Assembly: GCA_028023455.1 (NCBI GenBank)
Contig: JAQFVV010000030.1
Span: 4,544,501 to 4,608,500, forward strand
Direction: 5' to 3'
Length of the DNA: 64,000 nucleotides
Origin: Epiperipatus broadwayi
Taxonomy: Eukaryota > Onychophora > Udeonychophora > Euonychophora > Peripatidae
The position numbers and the translations under genes are program-made. Of the stretch, positions 23,831-37,030 are shown one piece after another (the stretch's first letter is position 1; every line of letters begins with the position of its first letter). The notes beneath the pieces are model-generated. The model did not search any database. It had not been told where the DNA came from and was given only the letters and a program-made list of their open reading frames with translations.

Positions 23831-26438
23831 TGTACCCAGTTGGCTACATGGTTGCACTAAAAGAAAAAGACAATAAGAATTAGATAGTGGGCAGTATGTT
23901 CCTCATGTTTAATTAAAAGATTATTTCATTAATGCGGAAAAATATTATTTAATTTTCTTAGACCTATTTTTTAAAAGAGTCATTATCTAACTCAATATTT
24001 TCAAGTTCCAGTATGATAGTGTAAGAATTATCAAACATTTAATTTGTTAATAGTAATATAATTTCAATATGGGAATTATTTTAATAAGTTATAAATGATT
24101 GTGGAGGGGAGAGAGAGAATAATAAAAAAATCTAAACAAGTTTTTTTGACTCTCTCCCTCAGTAGTAATTATAATTAATTAGCAGTTTTAATTTAAACTA
24201 TGAAAATGTATTAAGTAAAGAAACAAATTCTTTTTCTTTGTTTTTGTATCTTATTTAATTAATGTTAATTTTAATTTTTTTTAAAAGAGATTAAGTTCTA
24301 TGTTTAAGAGTATTTTTTAAAAAAGAAAAACCAAAATAAGATTTCAATACCTTTGTATATTTTATTTTTAATCAGAGATTATTTTTCAATTTCTTTGATT
24401 AAATAGGTGGATAACTGAATAATTGTATCTATGGGATTTAATTGGTTGTTGTGAAAATTATCAAGTGGAAGACATATTGTGATTGGCTTGTGAACAAGAT
24501 TGTTCTAAAAAATATAAGGAAATGATTAATAAAGGAAAAGACCCTAGTGTCTAGTGAAAAGTAGAAAATTCCTAATTTAACTGTTGAAGAAAGAGCATCC
24601 CAAGCTTAATCTAACTGATATAGAAACAAGAAGCACAAGTCTTTAATCTATTGAATAGAATAGCAGAAGCTTTAAAACAAGCATTTAGCATACTATGAGT
24701 TTAGTCCTAAAATGGTTTGTACAATCAAAACCATAATCTAAATTCCACTAAAGGCTATGCATCACCTTCCTCCATATTTCATTGGAAGAAAATGTAGGGA
24801 AGATAATATCTCTCCTAAAGTAGTTTGTAACTTGCCATCAACTAAGAGCAAGAATCTCTATCTACATCTGTCTCACCTGAAAATTCAAGTGGAGAATTAA
24901 TACACAAATTTTTCTATTTTTCATTTGCTTGGAGTTGCTACAGACCCAGGAAAAAAACAAATTTAATCAGGCCAATGTTTAGAAGCCTTCAAGAAAAAAC
25001 ACAATCAGAATAAAATGGAAATGGCAATTAAAAATACCTCCATAAACAAGAAAGCCATGGCCAGAGGTATTATTTTTATGAGCACATACTATTTTTTTGG
25101 TAATAAAAAAAATTTGTTTCATAAAAAAAATAATTTGTTTTTTGTGTTGTGGGAGTATTGATAATAGTAAATACTTCACTAAGTTAAAATATTTCAAATT
25201 GTTAGACTTTTTTTGTTTTTTTAAACTCATTCAAATTTCTATTACAAATGGTGAAATAGTTTTTAAAGAGAAAAAAAAATCTGTTGTAAAGTTAAAAAAA
25301 AATTTTTTTGTACTTGCTAAGCTGAATCAAAGATTGTTATCTTTGATTCTGAAAATATTGTAAAAATAGAAAGAATAATCTTAACTATTTTAAAGAAATA
25401 GCTTAATGAATTTAGAATTAATCCATGGCTAAAATTAACTGATTGGTTATTATAATTTTATTTACTATATATATATATATTTGATGATGTAGATGTTTGA
25501 AATTATCTACTATCATATCATATTTTTTTGTTGTTGTTAATTGATTAAAAATTAAATAATTGTTTTTTAAATTTAAAAAATTTTAGTCTTATTTTCTTTA
25601 TCCTATCCAATTCCTGTTTCATGATGTATAGTATGAGTAACTTTATATCATGATAGCTTATATTCTAGAATTAAATTATTGAGTTCTTGTTTCCTGAGCT
25701 AGATTCATGCATAACAGCTATATAGAAAGGGGGTGTATATTAGTGTATTGGCATACAGTTGATAATCATCCTGGGTTGGCACAAAGAGAATATTATTTAA
25801 AGTCCATGCACTACCATTTTATTTAGTTTAGTCTCTATTAGACATTAAGTTTATAGTTCATAAATTGTACTAAATGGCCAGAGCATTAATGATGATCAGC
25901 ATGTTTTATATCCCACTATTATTGTTTTGGTTATTTACTAAGGCAATAAACCTAAAGCATGTGCAAACACTTAGTATGTGTATCCAAACTATCTTTAAAT
26001 AATTGCCCAAATCTGGCACAGGCTACATAGTTGGTTTAGTTTATGGTAGACACATTTCAAATCCAGTTGTCGGATTCCTGTGATTTATTTTGATTGCCAT
26101 TCATTCATGATGATGAATAGCTTATGCTTATTTTAATGCTGGTTAACTTATAGTTAATTTATGTTTATGCTTAAGGTAGTTAGCTGCTGATCTTTTAGGG
26201 TGATCTCTCATGCTCATTATTTTATATTAAAATTGATAATTCTTTTTATATTTTGAATTGGGAATAATGATGATTTCCAATTACCCCAGGCTCAATGCCA
26301 AAAATGGTGATAGAATTACAAATGTCACTCAACTTGTGAGATCTATACTTCTATTCTGTTACAAATGAGTATACAATTGTGGGGCATTGTAGCCACAGGT
26401 TCTCACATATTAAATCCCAGTTTCCAGTAGCATTATAA
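23831..26438 (+). repeat. 5' LTR of the Ty3/gypsy-like element
   Basis: It is colinear with 31311-32874 plus 35931-37037. Shared landmarks are GGCTACATGG near the start, CTGTCTCACCTGAAAATTCA at ~24869/~32289, GAATCAAAGATTGTT at ~25325/~32741, AGCTATATAGAAAG at ~25718/~36341 and AGCATTATAA at the end. Divergence is substantial (many small indels), so the insertion is old. The domain-less ORFs at 24979-25363 lie inside this LTR and are not genes. Confidence 0.7.
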
Positions 26439-26580
26439 ATGGTGACACAACTGAAGGCTGATGATGATCATGTACTGGCAGCTATCATTATAAATGGCTA
26501 CCTAACTGTGCTCAATAATGATCATATACTTACAACCATCACTACAAAATTGCCTCTCAACTTATTCTTAAATTACTACA
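26425..26580 (+). promoter_or_regulatory. Primer-binding-like site in a ~53-bp tandem array
   Basis: TAGCATTATAAATGGTGACA at the LTR end is echoed by TATCATTATAAATGGCTACC at ~26483 and CATCACTACAAAATTGCCTC at ~26538. Each is followed by AACT and then a TGATCATRTACT word in the first two. TGGTGAC- directly after an LTR is the usual form of a gypsy primer-binding site. Here it appears in three decaying copies. Confidence 0.45.
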
Positions 26581-27699
26581 TCTGATAAAGAAAAAATATG
26601 CATTTTATGCAGAATTAATTTTAAAAAATTACTGTAAAAATATGTGACAAGAGTATAGAGGATGCTTGTTATAATGTAATTAAAAATTTACATAATAGCA
26701 GTATTAATGTTATTTTAAGGAATTCACATTTAAAGCTGCACAGACAATCAAAGGATGATTTTGGAGATTGGATTGAGTGTTTGATTGTTGAAGTTTAGCT
26801 GTATTTTCAGTTTTGCTAATGGATGGAGGGTTTTGGTGTGAGGGTGTAGTGTTTTCAAACAACTCCATGGAGTGGTATTTCTTAGTCATTGCTCCAACAC
26901 TCTTTCAGATTTTAATATTTCTTTATTGTTTATCATGGTCCTTATATCCAGCTCCAAGCCTCCAAGAAAATGAACAATGTGTAGTTTACTTTTTTCCAGC
27001 CCCTAAGACTCAAAGGAGCATGGCTTTGCAAAGATTTTTGTATCTTCATGTCATATCAAGGGTGGTGGCAGCTTATAGGGTCTAAAGTGAGATAGGATCT
27101 TTGGATGTTTTGATGCATTGTGTACTTATAGTCCAGTGAATGGATTCTAGATCTATCTCACAATTTCAGGTTGATATGCATTCTTTTGCTGTCAGATGTT
27201 TATCGGATATCTAAGAAAGGTTTTGATAAATGGTTCTTGGCATGAACTTGTGTTTATACATGCATATATACTCATAATAGAAAAATACAAGAGAATTGAA
27301 AATCAGTCACACACACATGAACAGGATAGAATTGAAGAATAAAGCAGAGAAAAAAGATTAATGAAATTACACCAGGTATTGACACAATAAGGTCGAAAGG
27401 GCATATTAGGAATAATAATAATAATAATGTAGTAGTGTTAGGTAAGGTGAAATATGGTTGCATGGAAGAGGAGGTGATGTTATGCTTCTTTTATAAAATA
27501 TCTTTAAAAGTTCAAATTTGTATTTGCTGTATAAAAATATAACAACAATTTTTCTTGAAGAATAAAAGTATATAATAGAAACATTTATGCTGACAAGAGG
27601 AAAAGTGAAAAAAATAGAAGTACATAATCCAAAATATGATCACCAACCAATGGAAAGAATCCACAAAATATAGGAAGCTTCCATGTTAATCCCAATTAT

Positions 27700-28230
27700 C
27701 AGAAATTGTTAAAGAAGATAATAAAAAGAGAGACCAACAAAGAAAAGATGATAATAAACAAAGAGAGGAGGATAATAAAAAGAATCAACAAAGAGTAGTA
27801 GAAAATAAAAAAATAACAAAAGAAATGTTGAAAAAATAAAAATACATATGCTACAGAAAATAGAAAACAGTAAAAATATGGCTACAGAAATAGCAGACTG
27901 AATCAAACAAATTAAAGAAGTTCTAAATGAAATGAGACTAAACAAAAAGGAACAGGAAATGAAAATAAAACAGATACAAAAACTAATGGATATTAAAATT
28001 AACCAAGTTCAGAAGGCTATAGAATCTGTGAATATGAAGGTCAAACTAGCCCGGAATTGATCCAAGAGCATATTGGGGGCCTTGCTAATCAAATTAAGTT
28101 CCTGCAGGTCCGAAATAATGATAGAATCAGAAAGAAAATAAAAAAGATGGAAGATGACCATAGAAAAGATAGACAAACCAAAAAGAAAACAGCCATGTCT
28201 ACATTAAAAAGGTAAGCAACTAAAAATTCA
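27700..28230 (+). pseudogene. Lys/Glu/Gln-rich segment upstream of gag
   Basis: A broken plus-strand reading includes QIQKLMDIKINQVQKAIES and similar Lys/Glu/Gln-rich, coiled-coil-like sequence interrupted by stops. It lies directly before the gag core and may be the N-terminal part of the same gag. The minus-strand ORF at 27709-27945 is only its Phe/Leu-rich shadow. Confidence 0.4.
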
Positions 28231-28269
28231 AAAATAGAGGAAGTAAAAATAGATAGTCAATATACAAAC

Positions 28270-28750
28270 CAAATGCCTGAAATTGTAAACCAGTTCCTTA
28301 AAACAAGAACTTTTGCAGGAAATGCTGATAAGGCTCCCATTGAATTTGTCACCAGTCTGGAAAGATATTTTCAGCATTAATGCCAAGACTGAAGAGTAAA
28401 ATCTAACAATAGCTTGTAGCCATCTTCAAGGTGCAACCCAGACATGGTGGGATTTGCTATTCACCTGTCATCATAATTTTATCAAGTTTAAGCAAGCAAT
28501 CATGAAGTGTTATTAGGGTTAGGGTTACCAGGAAGGGATTAAACATAAAGTATCCCATGAGAATGGTCCTCCTGATGAGCCTCACACTCCATTTTTTAGA
28601 AAGCAAATGGCAAAATTGAGAGCACTCACTGCAGATCCTCTCTCAGAATTACAAATAATAAGAATATTAAGACAGAGCTTCCTAAGTTATATTGAAAAAA
28701 TGCCAATTGGCAGACAGTTTGTACAATTGAGGTCACTGAACTTTAAATGC
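28270..28750 (+). pseudogene. Decayed retrotransposon gag (Ty3/gypsy type)
   Basis: Translation gives TFAGNADKAPIEFVTSLERY then FQH and a stop at 28378. After a frameshift it continues with SHLQGATQTWWDLLFTCHH, then a Phe/Lys/Tyr stretch and FFRKQMAKLRALTADPLSEL. This is the layout of the retrotransposon gag capsid domain (PF03732 type): '..P.eFl..LERYF' followed by 'A...L.G.A..WW'. At least one stop and one frameshift break it. A possible zinc-knuckle remnant lies near 29090 but is too degraded to call. It sits in the internal region of the LTR element in the matching orientation. Confidence 0.7.
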
Positions 28751-29181
28751 ATTTGACAGCAGAAAATCTGTAAACACTGAAAAAGAGAGGGAATTTAAAC
28801 CGCCAACTAAATTGATAAACAGAGGTAACAATATTATCACATATGAATGCTATCCAATATGGGGATCAAAAATCAAGACACTGCCATAGTACCAGGATGG
28901 AAGAAATGAAGTGCAACATGAAAGAGAAAGTGGAGATCAATTTGTAACATCAATAGTCTTACCAAAACACAAATAATTAGAACATCAAAAATTGGATCAA
29001 ACCTTTACCAAGGCAATACTCATCAAGAATAATTCACCATCTCCTGACAGAACATGAATAATTAGACAAACCAGGAGTAGATCACCTTGCAACACAGTTA
29101 TTATTGGAGAACTGATCCTCAATGTGCAATTATACTTCTGACAGTGCTTGTCTTATAGCTAAAGATGTCATTGGATGGTGC

Positions 29182-30539
29182 CGTTTTCATGCTAAAACTA
29201 TAAAATATGAACATTCACGGGCTGTTGATTTTAATAATTTTTCTGTGCTTTTTTGTAATGCGAAAATAAAAACAAAACAAAATCGTCTTTTTTAAATATT
29301 ATTTTTTATTAACATATACAATTTAAATGATAATAATAAATGTAAAATAAAATCAACAAATTACAATTTGATTCGTGTTTTTTATATTGTATACTTTTTA
29401 AATTGTGTTACAGCTTTTTTTTATCAATTTTCTATCGGATATTTTTTTATTTGTGTTACAGCTTTTTTTTTTATCAATTTTCTATCGGATATTTTTTTAT
29501 TTGTGTTACGACTTTTTTTGTTGTTGTTTAACTAAAAAATAATAATCGTAATAAAAGTAAAAGTTGTTACGGTTAGATTTAGAGTTAGATTTAAGGTTAG
29601 TTTTAGGGTTAGTTTAGGGTTAGGTTTAGGATTAGTTTTAGCGTTAGTTTTAGGGTTAGTTTTAGGGTTAGTTTAGGGTTAGTTTTAGGGTTTGAGTTAG
29701 TTTTAGGGTTAGTTTTCTGTTGTTTGCAATGCTAAAATAAAAAAATTCTAAATCGTAACCGTACTCGGACAAAAGAAAGAAACACAAACTTTTTTAAACA
29801 ACAACAAACACATACAAATGTCTTCTTTACTTATTAAACATGTTTATAATATTTGCCTTTTATGAAATTTACAAAAAAACCCTGTATATTTGGACTTTTC
29901 TTACTGGATATTTTTTCGTACCGCTCTTTTTTACTTCAAAAATATACAGACGGTAGAAGTCTCGTGGAATGTTATTAACAGTACATTACTTGACATGTTA
30001 CCTAATTGCAACTCAATAAAAACATAGATATTTAACATTTTCCCAAATAAAAGTTCAATACAGTACATTGTAAAAAGTCTTATAATTATTGCTTTAAAAA
30101 ATCTGAACATTTCAATAGTTTAAAATAAATAAAAATCCAATGAAAACAACATTTCAATACAATTCAAATACAAACTCTCTCATCAAGCCGCAATTATTTT
30201 ATAAATTGTGTGAATTCGGAAAATGTATTTGCTGCTATGCAACATACATGCTGTACTGTGATGCAACATAGGGGCCTGCATTCTGTAGCACAACAAAAAA
30301 GTTGTATTATAGAAAATGCGGGTTCGAATGTGTCGGTCGCAGAAACAGCATTTTTATGTGTTTTGGCGCAAAAACCGCGCCATAGAGTGGCATCTTTAGC
30401 TAAAAGATGAGTACCCTTCTGACCAAGGAAACCAGAAAAAGAAAAATGGTGAAACAGGAACTGAGAAAAAAGAAAGTACTTGGAAGAAATTGGGGGTAGA
30501 TATTAGAAAGTAGAGTAGCTTTGCCTTTAGTGCTGATGG
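29182..30539. other. Possible nested insertion of unknown type
   Basis: A 10-bp direct repeat TGGATGGTGC occurs at 29172-29181 and 30540-30549. Between them the sequence changes character. It has a ~49-bp tandem repeat (29403-29530, word TTTTCTATCGGATATTTTTT), telomere-like GGTTAG repeats, and a CpG-containing block at ~30200-30400 (CGCAGAAACAGC, AAAACCGCGCCATAG). No terminal inverted repeats or coding domain were recognised. The ORF at 30210-30410 is not convincing. Confidence 0.35.
29560..29720 (+). repeat. Degenerate interstitial telomere-like repeats
   Basis: About ten tandem units alternate TTAGGGTTAG and TTTTAGGGTTAG spacing. They resemble the metazoan telomere repeat TTAGGG but are irregular, with AGTTTTAGGGTT as the dominant form. 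Confidence 0.75.
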
Positions 30540-30971
30540 TGGATGGTGCTATTTTATAAACATAGAAATGCAGTGTGTTCATGACACTCCAATGTTTTAT
30601 CTCTGTATGACACCTAGCTAAGGTTTAATGTTCTTCTGAATAAGCCCCTCAGAAGAGCTGTGTTTTCTATCAGTAGAATAATGTATTGTCTACCATGCAC
30701 AAAACTATGTTATGGGTATGAAGCCTGTAAGATACATAAAATAAATGAGCAAGGTATTCCATGTGGTCAAACATTGCTTTGGTTATTTTTTTCTCAACAT
30801 GCCCTCTAGGTAGTAAGTTGTGTTTGTGCTTAAACTAAAATAGCTTTTATTTTTTATGGTGTTTATGTTGCATTACAAACTTGTTTTCTGTGATGAGGTT
30901 GTCTGTTTATCATGATGCTAGAAGCAGGCATTCATATATTAGGTCAATAGTCACCCCAACTCCAGAAATAA

Positions 30972-31214
30972 AAATAGATAAAATGAGATCATTACCAGTA
31001 ACCAAATAGCCTAATATGGCTTAATTAAAAAATTATATCCCAGCTTGTAAGTCTATGTAAATGTTAAGGTACAGCAAAGATTGACTAAGAATAGATCAAA
31101 TAAATGAGACCATTACCAGTGACCAAATAACCTAACATGGGTTAATTAAATTTTTTTTTATCCCAACCTGTAAATCTGTGTAAATGTTAAGGTACAGCAA
31201 AGTGTGACTAATAA
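30972..31214 (+). repeat. Direct tandem duplication, period ~121 bp
   Basis: AATGAGAYCATTACCAGTRA and AATGTTAAGGTACAGCAAAG each occur twice, ~121 bp apart, just before the 3' LTR. Confidence 0.8.
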
Positions 31215-31310
31215 TTTTTTTGTTATAGAAAAATAAAATTGGCTGAAACAAATTAAAATATTAAGAAAGAGGTTTGACTCAATTTCATTTCTCATATAAG
31301 ACCAGGGTAA

Positions 31311-32874
31311 TGTAACCAGTTGGTTACATGGCTGTACTAAAAGAAAAAATAAGAAGAATTAGATAGTTGGCCCTCATGTTTAATTAAAAGATTATTTCAT
31401 TAATGGGGAAAAGTATTATTTAATTTTCTTAGACTTATTTTTTTAAAGGGTCATTATTTAATTCAATATTTTTAAGATCCCATATGATTGTGTGAAAATA
31501 ATCAAACATTTAGTTTGTTAATAGTAATATGATTTTAATATGGGATTATTTTAATAAGTTATAAACAAGTTTTATAGTCTCCCTCTGTAGTAGTTATAAT
31601 TAATTAATAGTTTTAATTTAAACTATAAAAATGAACTAAGAAAAAAACAAATTCTTTTTTTTTTGTTTTGTACATTATTTAATTAATGTTCATTATAATT
31701 TTTTAAAAAGAGATTAAGTTTTATGTTTAAGCGTATTTTTTAAAGGAAAAAAAAACAAAATAGGATTTTAATACCTTTGTAAACTTTAATTTAATCAGAG
31801 TTATTTTTCAATGTCTTTGATTAAAGAGATAGATAACTGAACAGTTGTATCTATGGGAATTTATTTTATTGGTTGTGGAAACTATCATGTGAAAGACAAA
31901 TTGTGATTGGCTGGTGGGCTAGATTGTTCTAGAAAAAATATAAGAAGAGGGTCAATAAAAGAGAAGGCTCTAGTGTCTGGTGAGAAGTAGAGGATTTTTA
32001 ACTTAGCTATTGAAAACAAAGCAGCTGAAGCATAATCCAACTGATAAAGAAAAAAGAAATATAAGTCTTTACCAAGTTATTAAATACAATAGCAGAAGTT
32101 TTAATCAAGCTTTTAGCATACTATGAGTTTAGCCCTAAAATGGTTTGTAACCATGTGATATATTCAGCTAATAGGCATAACCTTCCTATACATGAGCTAC
32201 CTTCACTGAATAAAAATGTATGAAAGGTAAAACCCACTAAAGTAATCTGCAACCAACCTTCACCCAAGATCATGAATCTCTGTCTACATCTGTCTCACCT
32301 GAAAATTCAAGGGAACCAAATTGACAAAATTTGCTATTTTTCATTTACTTGGAATTGGTACAGACTCAGAAAAGAATAAATTTAATTAGCATCATGTTTA
32401 GAAGCCATCAGGGAGAAACACAATCAGAAAAAAACCTGAATTAGCAAATGAAAAGGCCTTCATAAACAAAAAAAGCCATGGCTAGATGTATTATTTTTAT
32501 ATGTGCACACTCTATTTTTTGTTAATTTTTTTTTTGTTTCATAAAAGAAATAATAATTTGTTTTTTGTATTGTGTAAGAAATGAAAATAGAAAATACTTC
32601 ACTAAGTTAAAATATTTAAAATTGTTAGACTTTTTTTTCTAAAATTCAGTCTAATTTCTATTACAAATGGTGAAATAGTTTTTAAAGAGAAAAAAAATTT
32701 GTTGGTAAAGGTTAAAATTTTTTTTTGTACTTGCTAAACTGAATCAAAGATTGTTGTCTTTGATTCTGAACATGTTGTTAATTAATTCATAAAAATTTAA
32801 AGGAATTGAATCAAAGATTGTTATCTTTGATTTCGGAAGTATTATAAAATAAAAAGAAGAGTCTTAACTAATTT
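31311..32874 (+). repeat. 3' LTR, first segment
   Basis: Colinear with 23831 to ~25385. It ends in CTTAACTAATTT, where the uninterrupted 5' LTR reads CTTAACTATTTTAAAG. Confidence 0.75.
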
Positions 32875-35800
32875 GGTAATTTTCTATTTCCTGGTGTTAA
32901 CCATGAGATGTCACTATTTCTAGGTCAATTCCTAGAAATGTACAATTTTACCAGCATTCACCCAACAAAAGGGGAAATTTTCTACGTTAAAATGCAAAAA
33001 AGAGTCCTCACGTTATGTTGGATGGTGACAGAAGCCAACACAAAGAGACTTCTTTCTATGATAAAACACAGAAAGAGTTCCTGATGGCTGCTAGTTATGG
33101 CTTTTTTCTATGCTAAATACAAAGAGAAATGCCCTTTATTGGCTTCCATAGTTGATTTTGTTATTCATTTTATCGTAATAGTAGAATATCTATTTTCTCT
33201 GTAGTTTAATGTGAGAGTGTGTGTATTTGAGCCAGTCGTATTTTTTTTAAAATTTGATTAGACATTTTTTTAATGTGCTGTAACTTACTTTAGTGTTGTA
33301 AGTTTATTAATAATGATGTGAAGCTGCCATGACGAATGTGTAACCCTCAAAAAGTTATTTGAAAGGGTACATGGCAGCATATTTGACAATCACACGACTA
33401 ATAATGTTCTCATGAGAATTCATTCTATAACAAGTAAGATGGCTACCACCTCTAACTCAGAGTATTTGAAGCTGTGAGAATTGCTATCAACTGAAGCCAG
33501 TGCTGAGGCATATTTTCAAAATAAAAATATCCTGTTGAAATAGAAAAAGTGTCTTTGTGGTGAGGAAATGCGAATTCATGCTAATAAAAATAAAAATGTG
33601 TTATGTCCACCAGTTATAATACTTGCTGGTGAAGAATCTATGCAGTAAGCCAACCTTGCCCTGCTGCCTATATATGCGTACAATATTCATAATCACAGGG
33701 ACTAATGCTGGTAGAATAAGAAAAGCAGATTTAATTACAAATACACTAATATATACATATTTACACGAATACATTAAAATAATCATTATATATTTATATC
33801 AACAAACATAAAGGTTTACCAAAATAATAATAAAGATCTATGCGACCTACTTTATAGTCCCTATGCTGACTCTTGGACGTTCAGAGGCCAGCAGTCCACC
33901 CTGGGGCAACCATGCTAAATAAGCAATGTTCAGTGCCTTTCACAGTTCATCTGCATCGGTAGAACTCTTAGTTGTGTGCCCGATGCTTTACACTTTCACT
34001 CATTTTGCCAGTTCTGATTTTCTGGATATGATTGGTTAAATCTTGTCCATCCTGGTCGGATCTATCCTTACCAGTTTACTTGCAGAAGCAGATTTAGACT
34101 TAACGTTTTACTTTGATTGATTACCCTTTGTAGCCTGATTACTTTTTAATTATTCATCTTGTTTATCTGCAAAGTTCCTTCATTAATTAACCTTCCTATA
34201 TAATGGGATTTGTTTTCTTGCTGTTTTACAAAATGACACAGCTATTAAAGTATAAGATGATTTTAAATTAACGAAGTATTTTTATCTTCACGTATATATA
34301 TATATAACTTGCGTATGTATATGCGACAAATTATACACGTACATACGATTAAATATTAAATTCCCATTTACAACATTTACTATTATTATTTTGTGTGTAT
34401 GTGTATTTTAATTATACACATACCTAACAAGATCTGAGAACTTTTAGATGTAAATCGCAAAGTTGTCGACAAAAGCGTTCTATTCACAAAGGCAGCTGGT
34501 TTGAAGGATTCCAAATGCCCTTCATCAGGGCAGAATGCTTCCTCAGCAGTGGATTGTGGAGGGTTGTGCCGAGAGACTAGTGAATGCTTTGCCATGGCGG
34601 TTCCTACTCGATCTGCCACCACACTGCTGAAAGCCATAAAGAACAATATAAAGCCAGGATCCACCATATACTCTGACTGCTGGAAAGGTTATAAAACATC
34701 TGATCTGGAGGCAGCAGGATTTAAACATCTGCGCATAAACCACAGCTACAATTTTGTGGATCCTAACACAGGCGCGCATACCCAAAACATTGAGTGTTTA
34801 TGGGGCTGCCTCAAATCCCCAAACAGAAAACAGCATGGGACACACAGGCAATGCATGGATGATTACTTGTACGAGTTCCTTTGGTGACGTCTTCACAAGG
34901 GAGATGTTTAGAGTGCGATCTTGTTTGAGATGCAACTCATTAAAAGTAGTTCAATTTTTTGTTGTTGTTAATATGTTCACATAGTTCAATAACCAGTTCT
35001 TGTGTTATTTTGTTATTGATGTTTCTTCACTCAAACTTGTGTTTTTGACCAATTTTCTCGCCACGGTCAATGTTGTTGTTGTTGTTGTTTTCCCCCCAAA
35101 TAGACCAAAAAAGAAGAACATGTAGGTGACTTTTTTTTTATTTGTATATTAACTATTAATTTATTTAATGATTTAGGAATATATTTTATCCAAATGTTTT
35201 ACTATTTTATATAAACAGAATTATTTTGTATTAAAATAATGACATTATATCCATTATAGAAATATATACACAAACAAAAACAACACAGTTTCTGAATAAT
35301 AATTACTGTCACAAAAAAAAAAAAAAAATTATTCTATACTAAATCTAAATGTAGTATATAAATTTAAGGTTACTTTTAACAGATTCATACTATTAAAAAC
35401 AACCCACTACTTTTAACTTTTAAAAAAAGAAAAGTTTGTGGGGAATATTTTTAAATTGTACTATTTAAATAACGTTACCTTTTTATATTTGTGAGTTTTA
35501 ATTACTGTAAAAAAAAAAAACCATAGTAGTCGGGTATCAATTATAAATTGTAGTATATAAATTACATTACTTTTTATATAATTATATATTGTTTTTTAAT
35601 ATAATTATTTATTTACTCTTGAAAAAAATACCATAACTTTAAAAAGTCACACATAAAGTAAAAAAAAATAAGAAAAGCACCGTAACTTTAGACACACACA
35701 CAAAGTAAAAAAAAACAAAAACAATATAAGATTAATAAACATTTACAAAAATGAAAGAGTAACATCATATAATATTAGTTACTATAATATTTTATTAGAA

Positions 35801-35922
35801 ATCTAAATCAGATCTTTTTATATAAAATCAATCACAGGTCCGGCCCGGAATCGTTATATGTATATGTTTTTGATTAGCATCAATGTCACCATACGGGTAA
35901 CACCAGGAAATATAAAATTACC
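32875..35922 (+). mobile_element. Merlin-type DNA transposon, complete with ends
   Basis: 3,048 bp with ~39-bp terminal inverted repeats. The left end is GGTAATTTTCTATTTCCTGG and the right end, on the minus strand, is GGTAATTTTATATTTCCTGG; both continue into TGTTA and a TGACA-like word. A perfect 8-bp target duplication ACTAATTT lies at 32867-32874 and 35923-35930. The empty site is visible in the 5' LTR at ~25386. GG-starting ends, 8-bp duplications and an ISXO2/IS1595-like transposase are all Merlin features. It inserted after the LTR element did. Confidence 0.9.
34416..34945 (+). pseudogene. Merlin transposase (IS1595/ISXO2-like), broken
   Basis: The best-preserved part (34501-34887, 128 codons) contains GGLCRETSECFAMAVPTRSA, IKPGSTIYSDCWKGYKT and the NHSYNFVDP, GAHTQNIECLWG and YEFLW blocks. 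These are the C-terminal half of the IS1595/Merlin DDE domain, with the second acidic residue in YSDCW and the last in TQNIE. Upstream, in other frames, are RCKSQSCRQKRSIHKGSWFE and RMLPQQWIVEG. They match the family's pre-catalytic region but are joined with the helix-turn-helix and first catalytic Asp missing. There is a frameshift near 34555, and a TGA at 34885 inside the normally continuing FLWRRLHKGD-like end. The annotated ATG is therefore not the true start. No activity is expected. Confidence 0.85.
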
Positions 35923-35930
35923 ACTAATTT

Positions 35931-37030
35931 AAAGAAAATAGCTTAATGAATTTAGAATTAATCCATAACTAAAATCAACTGGTTAATATAATTTCGTCAA
36001 ACTGTATATATATATATTGATGAAGTGGATGTTTAATTACTATTATGTCATTTTTTTGTTGTTAATTAATCAAAAATTAAATAATTGTTTTTTAAACTAA
36101 AAATATGCTTCTTTATTCTGCCAAATCCCTGGTTTATGAATTGTAGTGTGTGACCTTATATCATGATAGCTTATATTCTTGGATTTATAAATGATCCCAA
36201 TAAAAATATTTATTTATAAGTAGGGGAAGCCTATGATTTACTTAAGCTTATTTATAATAAGCTACTTTATTTATTTTTCTCTTGCTCACAGTAATAAATT
36301 ATAATGTTCTTGCCTTCTGGGCTATATTTGTGCCTAACAGCTATATAGAAAGAATGTATACATTAGTGTATGGACATCCAGTTGATAATCATTCGGGGCT
36401 GGCCCAAAGAGAATATTCTTTAATGTCCATGCACTGAATTTTATTTAGTTTAGTCTCTTGGACATAAAGTTTATAGTTGGCCAGTAAATTAACGGTAGTA
36501 AGTGGCCAGAACATTGATGATGAGCTGTTTTAACATCCCACCATTATTGTTTTGATTATTATATATTGTGATGGATGAGAACTTAGTTTGGGCATCCAAA
36601 CTATGTTTAAATAATTGCTCCAAGCTGGCAAAGGCTACACAGTTGCCCTGGTCTATGGTAGATCCATTTCAAATCCAGTCATCTGATTGACTGTTGATTT
36701 ATTTTAATTGTTGACCATTTATTATGATAAATGACTTATATTTATTTTAATGCTGGTGAACTTATATTTAATTATGCTTATAGTTAGGGTAATTACCTGT
36801 TGATCTCGTAGGATGATCTCTCATGCTCATTATTTTATGTTTTCTACTAAATATGGATAGGTAATTTTATATTTATTTTGAACTGGGGTTGATGATGATT
36901 TACCATCACCCAGAATAACCACAAAAAAGCATTACAAATATCACCCAACTTGTGGGACTTATATTTCCATATTGTTATAAATACTTAATTTTGGGAGGTT
37001 CTCATGTATTAAAACTGATTTTCTGTTAGC

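Noticed and set aside
27709-27945. 78-codon Phe/Leu-rich minus-strand ORF (membrane protein?)
   Set aside because: It is the reverse-strand shadow of the Lys/Glu-rich gag-upstream segment.
34501-34887. Intact small gene starting at this ATG
   Set aside because: The first ~15 codons are out-of-frame transposase sequence and the C-terminus is cut by a TGA. It is the open part of a broken Merlin transposase.
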